From: Burkholderiales bacterium
GTDB taxonomy: Bacteria; Pseudomonadota; Gammaproteobacteria; Burkholderiales; Burkholderiaceae_E
Direction: 5' to 3'
NCBI GenBank assembly: GCA_029977705.1
Contig: JAPOKJ010000002.1
Coordinates: 124,001-188,000 of the forward strand
Length of the DNA stretch: 64,000 bases
Shown: piece by piece, positions 48,251 through 57,492 of the stretch
Numbering within the stretch: position 1 is the stretch's first letter
How the letters are laid out: each line of letters opens with the position of its first letter
The notes under the pieces: generated by a model
Told to the model about the DNA's origin: nothing
The model's database searches: none
What the model saw: the letters and a program-made list of their open reading frames with translations, nothing else
Translations under genes and position numbers: made by a program

Positions 48251-48276
48251 ACCCCGCCCCGGCGGGGTTTTATTTT
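48251..48276 (+). terminator. intrinsic terminator, first of a tandem pair
   Basis: ACCCCGCC / GGCGGGGT stem followed by TTTTATTTT, 42 bases after the cytochrome stop. Confidence 0.85.
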
Positions 48277-48279
48277 GAT

Positions 48280-48306
48280 ACCCCGCCCCGGCGGGGTTTT
48301 TCTTTG
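48280..48306 (+). terminator. intrinsic terminator, second of a tandem pair
   Basis: Near copy of the first (ACCCCGCCCCGGCGGGGT, then TTTTCTTT), starting 4 bases after it. Looks like a local duplication. Confidence 0.85.
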
Positions 48307-48772
48307 CAAAACCGCCGCAGCCAGACCCTCCCCCGAACGGGTTGCTTGCAGCCTCCGGGTATCCCCCAAACGACGGATAGGCGCCTGCAAGGCCCGGTCT
48401 CGTCCACCTGTCCGGTCACACCGCCCGCCAATCCTTTGTGACTCGCTTCCGCCCCGGGGCCCTCTTACAGTCTCTTTACACCGAAGCGAGCAAGCAATGC
48501 CGCGCGGTGTGAATAGGCCTCCTCTCTCCAGCCTAGCGGTCCAGGTTTTTTCCTCCCTGGCTGGTTTGCCCCGGTTCGTCCGGGGCTTTTTTTTTGTCGC
48601 GCCTGGTGCAACGCCCCATTCCGGGGCGGTCGCAAGGGCCTTCCGGCACGATGTCCTGACCCTTTTTCGGGGTTTGCGCGCCAGCAGATAGAATCGCCTG
48701 AAACGACAGCCGGGCCCATCTACGGGGCACGGCCATGACAAGCATCGCAATACCCAGCGCGCCGGGGGCTCC
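48307..48772 (+). other. 466-bp gene-free, structured region before livH
   Basis: No coding frame with recognisable content was found on either strand. The centre (48511-48595) holds three consecutive hairpins: TAGGC/GCCTA (48514-48518, 48531-48535), CCAGG/CCTGG (48541-48545, 48556-48560) and a strong intrinsic terminator ending in nine T. This fits either a small RNA or a leader with attenuation ahead of livHMGF. A TAGAAT -10-like box at 48689-48694, without a good -35, may be the direct liv promoter. Confidence 0.45.
48568..48595 (+). terminator. orphan intrinsic terminator before livH
   Basis: GCCCCGG (48568-48574), loop TTCGT, CCGGGGC (48580-48586), then nine T (48587-48595). It lies about 290 bases after the cytochrome terminators and is preceded by no plus-strand gene. 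Confidence 0.85.
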
Positions 48773-49711
48773 ATGGACTTCAATTTCGACATCCTGCTGC
48801 AGCAGATCTTCAATGGACTGGTGCTGGGCAGCGTCTATGCCCTGGTGGCCCTGGGCTACACGATGGTCTACGGCATCCTGCAACTGATCAACTTCGCCCA
48901 TGGCGACGTGCTCATGGTCGGCGCGATGGTGGCCACGGTGCTGATTGCCAATGTGCTGATGCCGATGGGTCTGCCCCTGGTGGTGATCCTGATCCTGGCG
49001 ATCCTGGCGGCCATCGCGGTCTGCGTGCCCCTGTCCCTGGTGATCGAACGCGTGGCTTACCGGCCGCTGCGCAATGCGCCACGGCTGGCGCCACTGATCA
49101 CCGCCATCGGCGTGTCGATCCTCATCCAGACCATCGCGATGATCCTGTGGAAGCCCAATCCTCGCGTCTTTCCTGACCTGCTGCCCACCACGCCGATCAT
49201 GCTCGGCGAGGTCGTCGTCGCACCCAAGCAGTTGCTCATCCTGGTGGTATCGGCGCTGATGATGGTGGGCCTGATCCTGCTGGTCAATCGCACCCGGCTG
49301 GGCCGTGCCATGCGCGCCACCGCGGAGAACCCGCGCATTGCCGGCCTGATGGGCGTGAATGCCAACCAGGTGATTGCCGCCACCTTTGCCATCGGCGCCG
49401 CCCTGGCTGCCGTGGCAGGCGTGCTGGTGGCCATGAACTACAACAAGGTCGACTTCATGATGGGCTTCATGCCCGGCCTGAAGGCCTTCACTGCAGCGGT
49501 GCTGGGCGGTATCGGCAACCTGGCCGGCGCCATGGTGGGGGGCCTGCTGCTGGGCGTGATCGAATCGCTGGCGGCAGGCTACATCGGCGACCTGACCGGT
49601 GATTTCATCGGCTCGAACTACCAGGACATCTTTGCCTTCGTGGTGCTGATCATCGTGCTGGTGTTCAAGCCCTCCGGCATCATGGGCGAGCGCGTCGCCG
49701 ACCGCGCCTGA
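48773..49711 (+). CDS. livH: branched-chain amino acid ABC transporter permease LivH
   Basis: Inner-membrane permease of 312 residues with about eight helices; begins MDFNFDILLQQIFNGLVLGSVYALVALGYTMVYGILQLINFAHGD, the family signature. The EAA-like cytoplasmic loop RAMRATAENPRIAGLMGVNANQVI contacts the ATPases. First gene of livHMGF on the plus strand; no substrate-binding gene (livK) occurs in the window, so the receptor is encoded elsewhere. Actual substrates of such systems range beyond Leu/Ile/Val to amides and aromatic acids. Confidence 0.92.
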   Translation: MDFNFDILLQQIFNGLVLGSVYALVALGYTMVYGILQLINFAHGDVLMVGAMVATVLIANVLMPMGLPLVVILILAILAAIAVCVPLSLVIERVAYRPLRNAPRLAPLITAIGVSILIQTIAMILWKPNPRVFPDLLPTTPIMLGEVVVAPKQLLILVVSALMMVGLILLVNRTRLGRAMRATAENPRIAGLMGVNANQVIAATFAIGAALAAVAGVLVAMNYNKVDFMMGFMPGLKAFTAAVLGGIGNLAGAMVGGLLLGVIESLAAGYIGDLTGDFIGSNYQDIFAFVVLIIVLVFKPSGIMGERVADRA

Positions 49712-49751
49712 TCATCGCCACGCCCGACCGCCAAGAATCCCAGGAGCCCCG

Positions 49752-50876
49752 ATGAAAAGCCTGATCCCGAGTTTCTCCGACAATCCCAAGGGCGCCTACG
49801 CCGCCCTGGCCATGCTCGGCCTTGCCCTGATCCTGCTGCCGCTGGTGGTGGGCCAGTTCGGCAATGGTCCGGTTCGCCTGCTGGCCATGGCCCTGCTCTA
49901 TGTGATGCTGGCGCTGGGCCTGAACATCGTGGTCGGCTATGCCGGCCTGCTCGACCTGGGCTATGTCGCCTTCTACGCGGTCGGCGCCTACATGTACGCG
50001 CTGCTGGCTTCTCCCCACCTGGCCGAGAATTTCGAATGGATCGCCAAGACCTTTCCCGATGGCATGCATACCAGCATCTGGCTGGTGGTGCCCCTGGGTG
50101 CAGCGCTGGCAGCGTTTTTCGGGGTGCTTCTGGGAACGCCGACGCTGCGCCTGCGCGGTGACTACCTGGCCATCGTGACGCTCGGCTTTGGCGAGATCAT
50201 CCGCATCTTCATGAACAACCTGAATGCGCCGATCAACATTACCAATGGCCCGCAAGGCATCACCAAGATCGATGCCATCCATGTCTTCGGCCTGGATTTT
50301 TCCAAGGGCATCGAATCCCTGGGTTTGACCTCGACCCAGATGTACTACTACCTGTTCCTGGTGCTCGCGGTCTTCATCATCATCGTCAACATCCGGCTGC
50401 AGGACTCGCGCGTCGGCCGGGCCTGGATGGCCATCCGCGAGGACGAGATCGCCGCCAAGGCCATGGGCATCAACACCCGCAACATGAAGCTGCTCGCTTT
50501 TGCGATGGGCGCCTCCTTCGGCGGGGTCTCGGGCGCCATGTTTGCCTCCTTCCAGGGCTTTGTGTCGCCGGAAAGTTTCGTGCTCATGGAATCGATCGTG
50601 ATCGTCGCGATGGTGGTGCTGGGCGGGATGGGCCACATTCCTGGCGTCATCCTGGGCGCCGTCATCCTGTACGCGATTCCCGAGCTGCTGCGCTACTTTG
50701 ATCGCGGCGTGCAGGAGCGGCTGTTCGGCCATGAACTGGTCGCCCCGGAGGCGCTGCGCATGCTGCTGTTCGGCCTGGCCATGGTGGTGATCATGCTGCG
50801 CAAGCCCGAGGGCCTGTGGCCCGCGCCCAAGCACGGCGCCAAACCGGCCGAGGCCCCGGCCGCCAAAGCCGCCTGA
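49752..50876 (+). CDS. livM: branched-chain amino acid ABC transporter permease LivM
   Basis: Second permease subunit, 374 residues. Family motifs: LNIVVGYAGLLDLGYVAFYAVGAY, GTPTLRLRGDYLAIVTLGFGEIIRI and the cytoplasmic loop GRAWMAIREDEIAAKAMGINTRNMKLLAFAMGA. CAGGAG precedes ATG 49752. 40 bp after livH and 21 bp before livG. The C-terminal tail is Ala/Pro/Lys-rich. Confidence 0.93.
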   Translation: MKSLIPSFSDNPKGAYAALAMLGLALILLPLVVGQFGNGPVRLLAMALLYVMLALGLNIVVGYAGLLDLGYVAFYAVGAYMYALLASPHLAENFEWIAKTFPDGMHTSIWLVVPLGAALAAFFGVLLGTPTLRLRGDYLAIVTLGFGEIIRIFMNNLNAPINITNGPQGITKIDAIHVFGLDFSKGIESLGLTSTQMYYYLFLVLAVFIIIVNIRLQDSRVGRAWMAIREDEIAAKAMGINTRNMKLLAFAMGASFGGVSGAMFASFQGFVSPESFVLMESIVIVAMVVLGGMGHIPGVILGAVILYAIPELLRYFDRGVQERLFGHELVAPEALRMLLFGLAMVVIMLRKPEGLWPAPKHGAKPAEAPAAKAA

Positions 50877-50897
50877 CGCCGCAAGGAGCCCCCAGAC

Positions 50898-51671
50898 ATG
50901 TCCACTGCCCTGCTCAAGGTCGACGGCGTCAACAAGCGCTTTGGCGGCCTGCAAGCCCTGTCCGAGGTCGGCCTGGAGATCCAGCCCGGCCACATCTACG
51001 GCCTGATCGGTCCCAACGGGGCCGGCAAGACCACCTTCTTCAACGTCATCACCGGCCTGTATACACCGGACTCGGGCAGCTTCGTGCTCGATGGCAAGCC
51101 CTACGAGCCCACCGCAGTCCATGAAGTGGCCCAGGCCGGCATTGCCCGCACCTTCCAGAACATCCGCCTGTTCGGCGAAATGACCGCCCTGGAAAACGTG
51201 ATGGTCGGCCGCCATGTGCGCACCCGCTCGGGCGTGCTTGGCGCGGTCTTCAAGACACCCGGCGAAAAGCGCGAGGAACGCGAGATCCGCGAGCGTGCCC
51301 GCCAGCTGCTGGACTATGTGGGCGTGGCCCGTTTTGCCGATTACCAGGCGCGCACCCTCTCCTATGGCGACCAGCGGCGCCTGGAAATCGCGCGTGCCCT
51401 GGCCACTGACCCCAAGCTTCTCGCCCTGGACGAACCGGCCGCCGGCATGAATGCCACCGAGAAGCTCGCCCTGCGCGGCCTGCTCGAGAGCATCCGCAAG
51501 GACGGCAAGACCATCCTGCTGATCGAGCACGACGTAAAACTGGTGATGGGCCTGTGCGATCGCATGACCGTGCTCGATTACGGCAAGGTCATTGCCCAGG
51601 GCCTGCCGGCCGACGTGCAGAAAGACAAGGCCGTGATCGAGGCCTATCTGGGCAGTGGCACACCACACTAA
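50898..51671 (+). CDS. livG: branched-chain amino acid ABC transporter ATP-binding protein LivG
   Basis: ATPase subunit of 257 residues. Walker A GPNGAGKTT, signature LSYGDQRRLEIARALA, Walker B LLALDEPAAGMN and switch H in LIEHDVKLVM are intact. The insertion typical of LivG (VMVGRHVRTRSGVLGAVFKTPGE) is present. AAGGAG lies upstream of the ATG. 34 bp before livF. Confidence 0.94.
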   Translation: MSTALLKVDGVNKRFGGLQALSEVGLEIQPGHIYGLIGPNGAGKTTFFNVITGLYTPDSGSFVLDGKPYEPTAVHEVAQAGIARTFQNIRLFGEMTALENVMVGRHVRTRSGVLGAVFKTPGEKREEREIRERARQLLDYVGVARFADYQARTLSYGDQRRLEIARALATDPKLLALDEPAAGMNATEKLALRGLLESIRKDGKTILLIEHDVKLVMGLCDRMTVLDYGKVIAQGLPADVQKDKAVIEAYLGSGTPH

Positions 51672-51705
51672 CAAAGCGACCTCCATCAGTGACAGGGCAA
51701 GCCAC

Positions 51706-52440
<735 letters not shown>

Positions 52441-52444
52441 GCCT

Positions 52445-53494
52445 TCAGGCGGCGCGGTCAGCCACGCTGTCAGCCGCACTGGTAAACGCGTCGGCGTAGA
52501 ACTCATCGGCCGGCAGGCCGCATTGCGCGATGAATTCGCGCTGGGCCGAATCGATCACCACCGGCGCCCCACAGGCATAGACCTGATGGCCCGACAGATC
52601 GGCAAGATCGGCCATCACGGCGCGGTGCACGAACCCGTCGCGCCCCTGCCAGGCATCCTCGGGCAGGGCATCGGAGACCACCGGCACGTAGCGGATATGG
52701 GCATGGTCCCGAGCCCACTGGCGGCACAGCGCGTCCAGGTACAGGTCCTGCGGGCGGCGGCCTCCCCAGTACAGCGTCATCGGGCGGGTGATCCCCTTGT
52801 GAAGGGCATGCTCGACCAGGGCCTTGATGGGAGCAAAGCCGGTGCCACTGGCCAGCAGCACGATCGGCTTGTCGCTGTCCTCGCGCAGGAAGAAGGTGCC
52901 CAGCGGTCCCTCGAAGCGCAGGATGTCGCGCTCCTTGACGGCGGGGTCCCGGACACCGAACAGGGCATCAGTGAACAGGCCGCCCGGCATGTGGCGCACA
53001 TGCAACTCGAGTTGGGTGGCGTCATGCGGCGGACAGGCCAGCGAATAGGCGCGGCGTGAGCCATCGCGCAGGATCAGCTCGATGTACTGGCCGGCCAGGA
53101 ACACCAGCTTCTCGTTGGCTGGCAACTGCAGCCGGATACGGATCACATCCGGTGCCAGGCGCTCCAGGGCGGCCACACGGCAGGGCATCTTGCGCACCGC
53201 GATCTCGCCTACCCCGGCCAGCACCATGGCCTCGATCACCAGATCAGAGCAGGCGCGCGCGCAGCACAGAAGCGCCAGACCGGCCGCCTTCTCCTCGGGG
53301 CGCAGGGCAGCTGGCGCGTGCGGCCCCTGCTCGACCTGACCGGAGACGACCTTGGACTTGCAGGAGCCACAAGCCCCGTCCTTGCATCCATAGGGCAGCA
53401 CGATGTTGTTGGCGAGCGCCGCCTGCAGGATGAACTGGTCGGGTGCCAGGCTGAATTGCCTGTTGCTGGGCTTGAGGGTAACGTTGAAACTCAT
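52445..53494 (-). CDS. NAD(P)H-flavin oxidoreductase with N-terminal 2Fe-2S ferredoxin (CDP-6-deoxy-glucoseen reductase-like)
   Basis: Electron-transfer protein of 349 residues: plant-type ferredoxin domain first (C37, C42, C45 in YGCKDGACGSCKSKV and a fourth Cys at 77 or 78), then FAD-binding (GQYIELILRDGSRRAYSLACPP, with the RxYS motif) and NAD-binding (VLLASGTGFAPIKALVEHAL, ending CGAPVVIDSAQREF). Similar proteins are called CDP-6-deoxy-delta-3,4-glucoseen reductase or phenol hydroxylase reductase; no sugar-synthesis gene or oxygenase is next to it, so the acceptor is unknown. Three direct repeats lie just upstream. Confidence 0.87.
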   Translation of the reverse strand: MSFNVTLKPSNRQFSLAPDQFILQAALANNIVLPYGCKDGACGSCKSKVVSGQVEQGPHAPAALRPEEKAAGLALLCCARACSDLVIEAMVLAGVGEIAVRKMPCRVAALERLAPDVIRIRLQLPANEKLVFLAGQYIELILRDGSRRAYSLACPPHDATQLELHVRHMPGGLFTDALFGVRDPAVKERDILRFEGPLGTFFLREDSDKPIVLLASGTGFAPIKALVEHALHKGITRPMTLYWGGRRPQDLYLDALCRQWARDHAHIRYVPVVSDALPEDAWQGRDGFVHRAVMADLADLSGHQVYACGAPVVIDSAQREFIAQCGLPADEFYADAFTSAADSVADRAA

Positions 53495-53536
53495 GGTCCA
53501 AGATGCCTGGCTCGCAGGCCTGAAGTGGGGGCAGTC

Positions 53537-53574
53537 GCAATTATCCCCCGCAATTATCCCCCGGCAATTATCCT
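53537..53574 (-). repeat. three tandem 12-13 bp repeats upstream of the flavin reductase gene
   Basis: Two exact copies of GCAATTATCCCCC (53537-53549, 53550-53562) and a near copy GCAATTATCCTC (53564-53574, one extra G before it). On the minus strand they read GGATAATTGC, 43 to 80 bases before the ATG at 53494. They could be binding sites or repeated -10-like boxes (GATAAT). Confidence 0.7.
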
Positions 53575-53738
53575 CGATAAGCCCTGCCCTGCCCGATGCG
53601 CCGCCAGGGGCTTGGCAGGCCGCCGTTCGGCGTCCCGTCACGTGACGCTGCCTGCCTTTGCTACAATCGCCGCTTTCCCGGCCCGCCCGGCCGCCTGACT
53701 CCGTGTCGGTCGGTGCCCAGCGGCAGGCTGCGGAATCC

Positions 53739-53814
53739 GCCGGTGTAGCTCAGTTGGTAGAGCAGCGCATTCGTAATGCGAAGGTCGTAGGTTCGACTCC
53801 TATCTCCGGCACCA
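53739..53814 (+). tRNA. tRNA-Thr (anticodon CGT)
   Basis: 76 bases with encoded CCA. Anticodon CGT at 53772-53774 in loop TTCGTAA; D, anticodon and T arms fold normally and the body matches E. coli thrW closely. The acceptor stem GCCGGTG/CTCCGGC contains a T-T mismatch (53744 with 53805). A TACAAT -10-like box lies at 53662-53667. Confidence 0.96.
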
Positions 53815-54012
53815 CCCCCCCCAATTCCCCAGGCAGGCCGATCCGGAAGCCGTCCGGCCGCATGGCGCCGCCGCGTCCGCCCTGCATAACCATGTACTCA
53901 TGTCTCCGGTTGCCGAATTCAGTCGACAACTGCGGCACGAAGATGTCAGCATGCGATGAGTATTCATGTCATTCGCCCTGCACCAGGGGCGATGGTCACA
54001 AGGAAGCCGTGT

Positions 54013-55080
54013 ATGACAACCGTGCAAACGACTGATTTTCAGCCCTACGTTCACCCCAGTGCCTGGCGGGCCACGGACCTGCGCAAGGACCTGGCCTGGC
54101 GCATCCAGTTGACGCCGGAGCACAACCGGGAATTGCGCCAGGCCCTGGCGCATGCACGAGCCCAGGGCATCGATATACCGGCCCTGGACGCAGCGCAGTT
54201 TCCCTTGCCCAGCCTTGCACCGACACTGGCCGCCCTGCGGCTGGAATTAATGGAGGGCCGCGGCTTTTGCCTGATCAAGGGCCTCGTCATCGCCGATCTG
54301 GCGCCGCGTGATGCCGCCCTCATCTACTGGGGCATCGGGCGCCACCTGGGCACGCCGATGGCACAGAATGCACAGGGCGATGTGCTCGGCCATGTGACCA
54401 ATCTCGGAGTTGATTTTCATGGCGACCCGAACACCAGGGGGTATCAAACCCCCCTGCGGCTGCCGTTCCACAACGATCTGGGCGATATCGTCGGGCTCAT
54501 GTGCCTGCAGACGGCCAAGCGCGGCGGGGTATCGCGACTGGTGAGCAGCACGACCCTGTACAACACCGTCCTGGAACGCCGTCCGGACCTGATGGACGTG
54601 ATGACCGGCCCCTGGTACATCGACCGACGCGGCGAGAATCCGCCGCACAAGAAGCCCTACTATGTCGGTGCCTTCTTCGAGTACGTGGGTCAGCGCCTGT
54701 TCTGCCGCTACAACCGCACCTACATCCAATCCGGGCAGCGCTTCGAGGAAGCGCCGAGGCTCACCGCCCGGCAGGTGGAGGCACTCGACCTGATCGACAA
54801 CCTGTGCTACGACCCAGACCTGCAACTCGAGATGACGCTCGAACCCGGTGACCTCCAGTTCGTCAACAACTACGCCGTCCTGCACTCGCGCTCGAGCTAC
54901 GAGGACTGGCCCGAGAAGGAGCGCCGCCGCTACCTGCTCAGGCTCTGGCTCAACACCGGACTGATCACCGAAATGCCGCCGTCATGGATCGATCACCATG
55001 ACGACTGGAAAACCTGGGAACTCGATCCCCGCCCGCCCATCTTCGACCTGTCGATGCGTCGCGCGGAACTGGCCCACTGA
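54013..55080 (+). CDS. TauD/TfdA-type Fe(II)/2-oxoglutarate dioxygenase
   Basis: Protein of 355 residues. The iron facial triad is HND (H153, D155) in LPFHNDLGDIVGL and H291 in AVLHSRSSYEDW; R of LRLWLN is a candidate 2-oxoglutarate ligand. The layout GRGFCLIKGL...RHLGTPMAQNAQG fits the TauD superfamily subgroup that also includes clavaminate synthase-like proteins. Start ATG 54013 has AAGGA 8 bp upstream; an ATG at 53956 would add 19 residues. Substrate is unknown. First of four plus-strand genes after the tRNA. Confidence 0.85.
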   Translation: MTTVQTTDFQPYVHPSAWRATDLRKDLAWRIQLTPEHNRELRQALAHARAQGIDIPALDAAQFPLPSLAPTLAALRLELMEGRGFCLIKGLVIADLAPRDAALIYWGIGRHLGTPMAQNAQGDVLGHVTNLGVDFHGDPNTRGYQTPLRLPFHNDLGDIVGLMCLQTAKRGGVSRLVSSTTLYNTVLERRPDLMDVMTGPWYIDRRGENPPHKKPYYVGAFFEYVGQRLFCRYNRTYIQSGQRFEEAPRLTARQVEALDLIDNLCYDPDLQLEMTLEPGDLQFVNNYAVLHSRSSYEDWPEKERRRYLLRLWLNTGLITEMPPSWIDHHDDWKTWELDPRPPIFDLSMRRAELAH

Positions 55081-55122
55081 CGTCGTTGACCCACCCTGAC
55101 CCTTTGTACAGGACGCCTGACC

Positions 55123-56052
55123 ATGCTCAAGTTCGGTTCACCTCATCAGATCGGCGCCGGCCCGGCCATCGTGCGAGCGTCAGTGCTCAGGGACTACCGG
55201 ATCGAGATCTGCACGCCTGCCATCGGGGCGGAAATCACCGATATCAACCTGGCTGACGTACCCGATGATGCCGCCCTGGTGGGCGAACTGCGATCGCTCT
55301 GGCTCAAGCACCGGGTCTTGTTCTTCCGTGACCAGCACATCACGCCCCAGGAGCAGCAGCGCTTTGCGTCTGCCTTCGGGACGCTCGAGAAACATCCGAC
55401 GGCCCCCATGCATCCCGAGGCCCCCCTCCTGCTGCCGCTGTATCGCAATCTCGATCCGAGCAAGCCCAACATGATCGAGAAGTCCTCGCGCGAAAACATC
55501 TGGCACTCGGACCTGACCTTCAAGGACGTCGGGCCGCGCGGGGCCATCCTGCGCTGTGAGGAGTGTCCTCCTTCCGGGGGCGACACCCTCTGGGCCAACA
55601 TGGTGCTGGCCTATGAGATGTTGCCGGACCAGGTCAAGGCGCGCATCGATACGCTCTATGCCCGGCACAGCTTCGAGCACGTCTTTGCTGCACAGCTTCG
55701 TCGTGAACGCCGGCTCGAGCTGGCAAGGGAGATCCCGGCCACCGACCACCCGGTGGTGAGGGTTCATCCAGAAACCGGCGAGAAGCTGCTGTTTGTCAAC
55801 CAGGCATTCACGACCCACTTCACCAACTACTACGACTTCGAGCACGTCCGTTACGGCCAGGACTTTGCGATCGAGGCCAACCACCTCATGAACTATCTGC
55901 TATCGCAGGCTGCGGTGCCCGAATATCAGGTTCGCCTGAAATGGCGACCAGGAACGGTCGCCATGTGGGACAACATGCTGACCCAGCACTATGCGGTTGC
56001 AGACTATGGTCCGGCGCCCCGCAAGATGCTGCGTGCCACCCTGGCCGGCTGA
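55123..56052 (+). CDS. TauD/TfdA family dioxygenase
   Basis: Protein of 309 residues, closer to classical TauD/TfdA than its neighbour. The facial triad reads WHSDLTF (H128, D130) and H289 in TQHYAVADYG, and the C-terminal arginines R300/R304 in PRKMLRATL would bind 2-oxoglutarate. GAEITDINLADV and LKHRVLFFRDQHITPQEQQRFASAFG are the usual N-terminal motifs. The substrate (sulfonate, aryloxyacid, or other) cannot be read. 42 bp after the first dioxygenase and 20 bp before the GFA gene. Confidence 0.9.
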   Translation: MLKFGSPHQIGAGPAIVRASVLRDYRIEICTPAIGAEITDINLADVPDDAALVGELRSLWLKHRVLFFRDQHITPQEQQRFASAFGTLEKHPTAPMHPEAPLLLPLYRNLDPSKPNMIEKSSRENIWHSDLTFKDVGPRGAILRCEECPPSGGDTLWANMVLAYEMLPDQVKARIDTLYARHSFEHVFAAQLRRERRLELAREIPATDHPVVRVHPETGEKLLFVNQAFTTHFTNYYDFEHVRYGQDFAIEANHLMNYLLSQAAVPEYQVRLKWRPGTVAMWDNMLTQHYAVADYGPAPRKMLRATLAG

Positions 56053-56072
56053 TGACCCGAGGAGTCACCCCC

Positions 56073-56516
56073 ATGAAAATCGATGGCGCCTGTCTGTGCG
56101 GAGCCTATGCCTACGAAGCCGAGATCAATCCCGAGAAGGTGATCGTCTGCCACTGCACCGATTGCCAGGTCAGTTCGGCCTCGGCCTACCGTTTTGGCGT
56201 GATGGTCGCCCGGGAGCAATACCGGGAATTGCGCGGGACGCTCAAGTCCTTCGTCAAGACGGCCGAAAGCGGCGCCGCCCGGGCGCTGCATTTCTGTCCC
56301 GAGTGCGGGACCTCGATCTATGGCGCTGACCCCGAGGGGGCGACCCACTTCTCGCTGCGACTGGGGACTGCCCGGCAGCGGGGCCAATTGGCACCCAAGG
56401 CCCAGGTGTGGCACCGCTCTGCCTTGCCCTGGGTCGGCAGCGTGGCCGGACTTCGCGCCAATGAGACGCAATCATCCAGGATGCGTCCGAAAGAAAGTAC
56501 CCCCTCAGGGCAGTAG
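56073..56516 (+). CDS. GFA family protein (glutathione-dependent formaldehyde-activating enzyme-like)
   Basis: Zinc protein of 147 residues. Cys set: C7, C9 in CLCG, C26, C28, C31 in CHCTDC and C75, C78 in CPECG, all typical of the family. Some members act on S-hydroxymethylglutathione, but most have no shown function. GAGGAG lies before ATG 56073. In this operon it may deal with an aldehyde released by the dioxygenases, which is inference only. Confidence 0.87.
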   Translation: MKIDGACLCGAYAYEAEINPEKVIVCHCTDCQVSSASAYRFGVMVAREQYRELRGTLKSFVKTAESGAARALHFCPECGTSIYGADPEGATHFSLRLGTARQRGQLAPKAQVWHRSALPWVGSVAGLRANETQSSRMRPKESTPSGQ

Positions 56517-56600
56517 GCCCCGGATCGGGGTTGGGCAAGCCTCGACCCGATACAATCCATGGGGTTTGAAGTGACCGCGCCTGTGCGCGTCTGAAATTCC

Positions 56601-57470
56601 ATGCAGCTTGAACTTGAATGGTCTTGTGGCGCCACTTTGGGCGAGTCGCCACTTTGGTGTGAGCGCACCGGCAGCCTTTTTTTTGTGGATATTGCGAGCA
56701 AGCGCCTGCATTGCTACCGACCCGAGGATCACCAAAAAAGCAGCCTGGAATTGGCCGAGAATACTGGTTGCATCGCCCTGACCCGAGAGGGTGGACTTGC
56801 GGCAGCGATGCGTAGCGGTTTGTTCTTGCTCGACGATGCCGGGAAGAAGCTCAGACAACTTGCGGCCAATCCTGAAGACCAGGGCAACAGCCGCTTCAAT
56901 GACGGCAAGGTGGATCCACGGGGGCGCTGGCTGATCGGTACCCTCGATGAGGTCCGCAAGACGGGAACAGCCCACCTGTATCGCTTCGACCGTCGTGGAC
57001 TGCAGCCCCTGGCGCAAGGCTTGATCACTTCGAACGGACTGGCCTTCTCTCCGGACGGACGCCATCTCTATCATGCCGACACACCGCGTTTCGTGGTGTA
57101 CCGCTACGATTACGACCTCCAAACCGGTGCAATCGACAACCGGAAAATCTTCATCCGGTTCGATCAGGGCGCATCTGACCGGGCACGTCCTGACGGTGCC
57201 GCCGTTGATTCACAAGGCTGTTACTGGACCGCCCTGTACGACGGCGCGCGCATCGAGCGCTATGACCCCGAAGGCCGATTGATGGCCAGCCATGCGATGC
57301 CGGCTCGCCGGCCTACCATGCCGTGCTTTGGCGGACCGCAGCTGCGGACGCTCTTCGTGACGACAGCGTCCGCACCTGGGGACCCCCATCCCGGAGGTCT
57401 CTATGCCATGCCAGTGGATATCGAGGGACTGCCCTCGCATCGGCTGGATCTGGATGCTCAAACGGTCTGA
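56601..57470 (+). CDS. SMP-30/gluconolactonase family protein
   Basis: Six-bladed propeller lactonase of 289 residues. Metal-binding residues are recognisable: E15 in LGESPLW, N of NSRFNDGKVD, N of TSNGLAFSPDG and D of RPDGAAVDSQG. Family members hydrolyse aldonolactones to aldonic acids. Here the gene converges with eda at only 22 bp, next to a complete Entner-Doudoroff set, so a sugar-lactone role (gluconate production) is plausible. TACAAT at 56551-56556 could be a -10 box, which would separate it from the GFA gene. Confidence 0.88.
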   Translation: MQLELEWSCGATLGESPLWCERTGSLFFVDIASKRLHCYRPEDHQKSSLELAENTGCIALTREGGLAAAMRSGLFLLDDAGKKLRQLAANPEDQGNSRFNDGKVDPRGRWLIGTLDEVRKTGTAHLYRFDRRGLQPLAQGLITSNGLAFSPDGRHLYHADTPRFVVYRYDYDLQTGAIDNRKIFIRFDQGASDRARPDGAAVDSQGCYWTALYDGARIERYDPEGRLMASHAMPARRPTMPCFGGPQLRTLFVTTASAPGDPHPGGLYAMPVDIEGLPSHRLDLDAQTV

Positions 57471-57492
57471 GAATCCCGCACCCGCGTGAACT

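Noticed and set aside
48510-48560. Guanidine-I (ykkC) riboswitch-like words before livH
   Set aside because: Only GGTCC-type fragments match; the conserved core and pairing order are absent.
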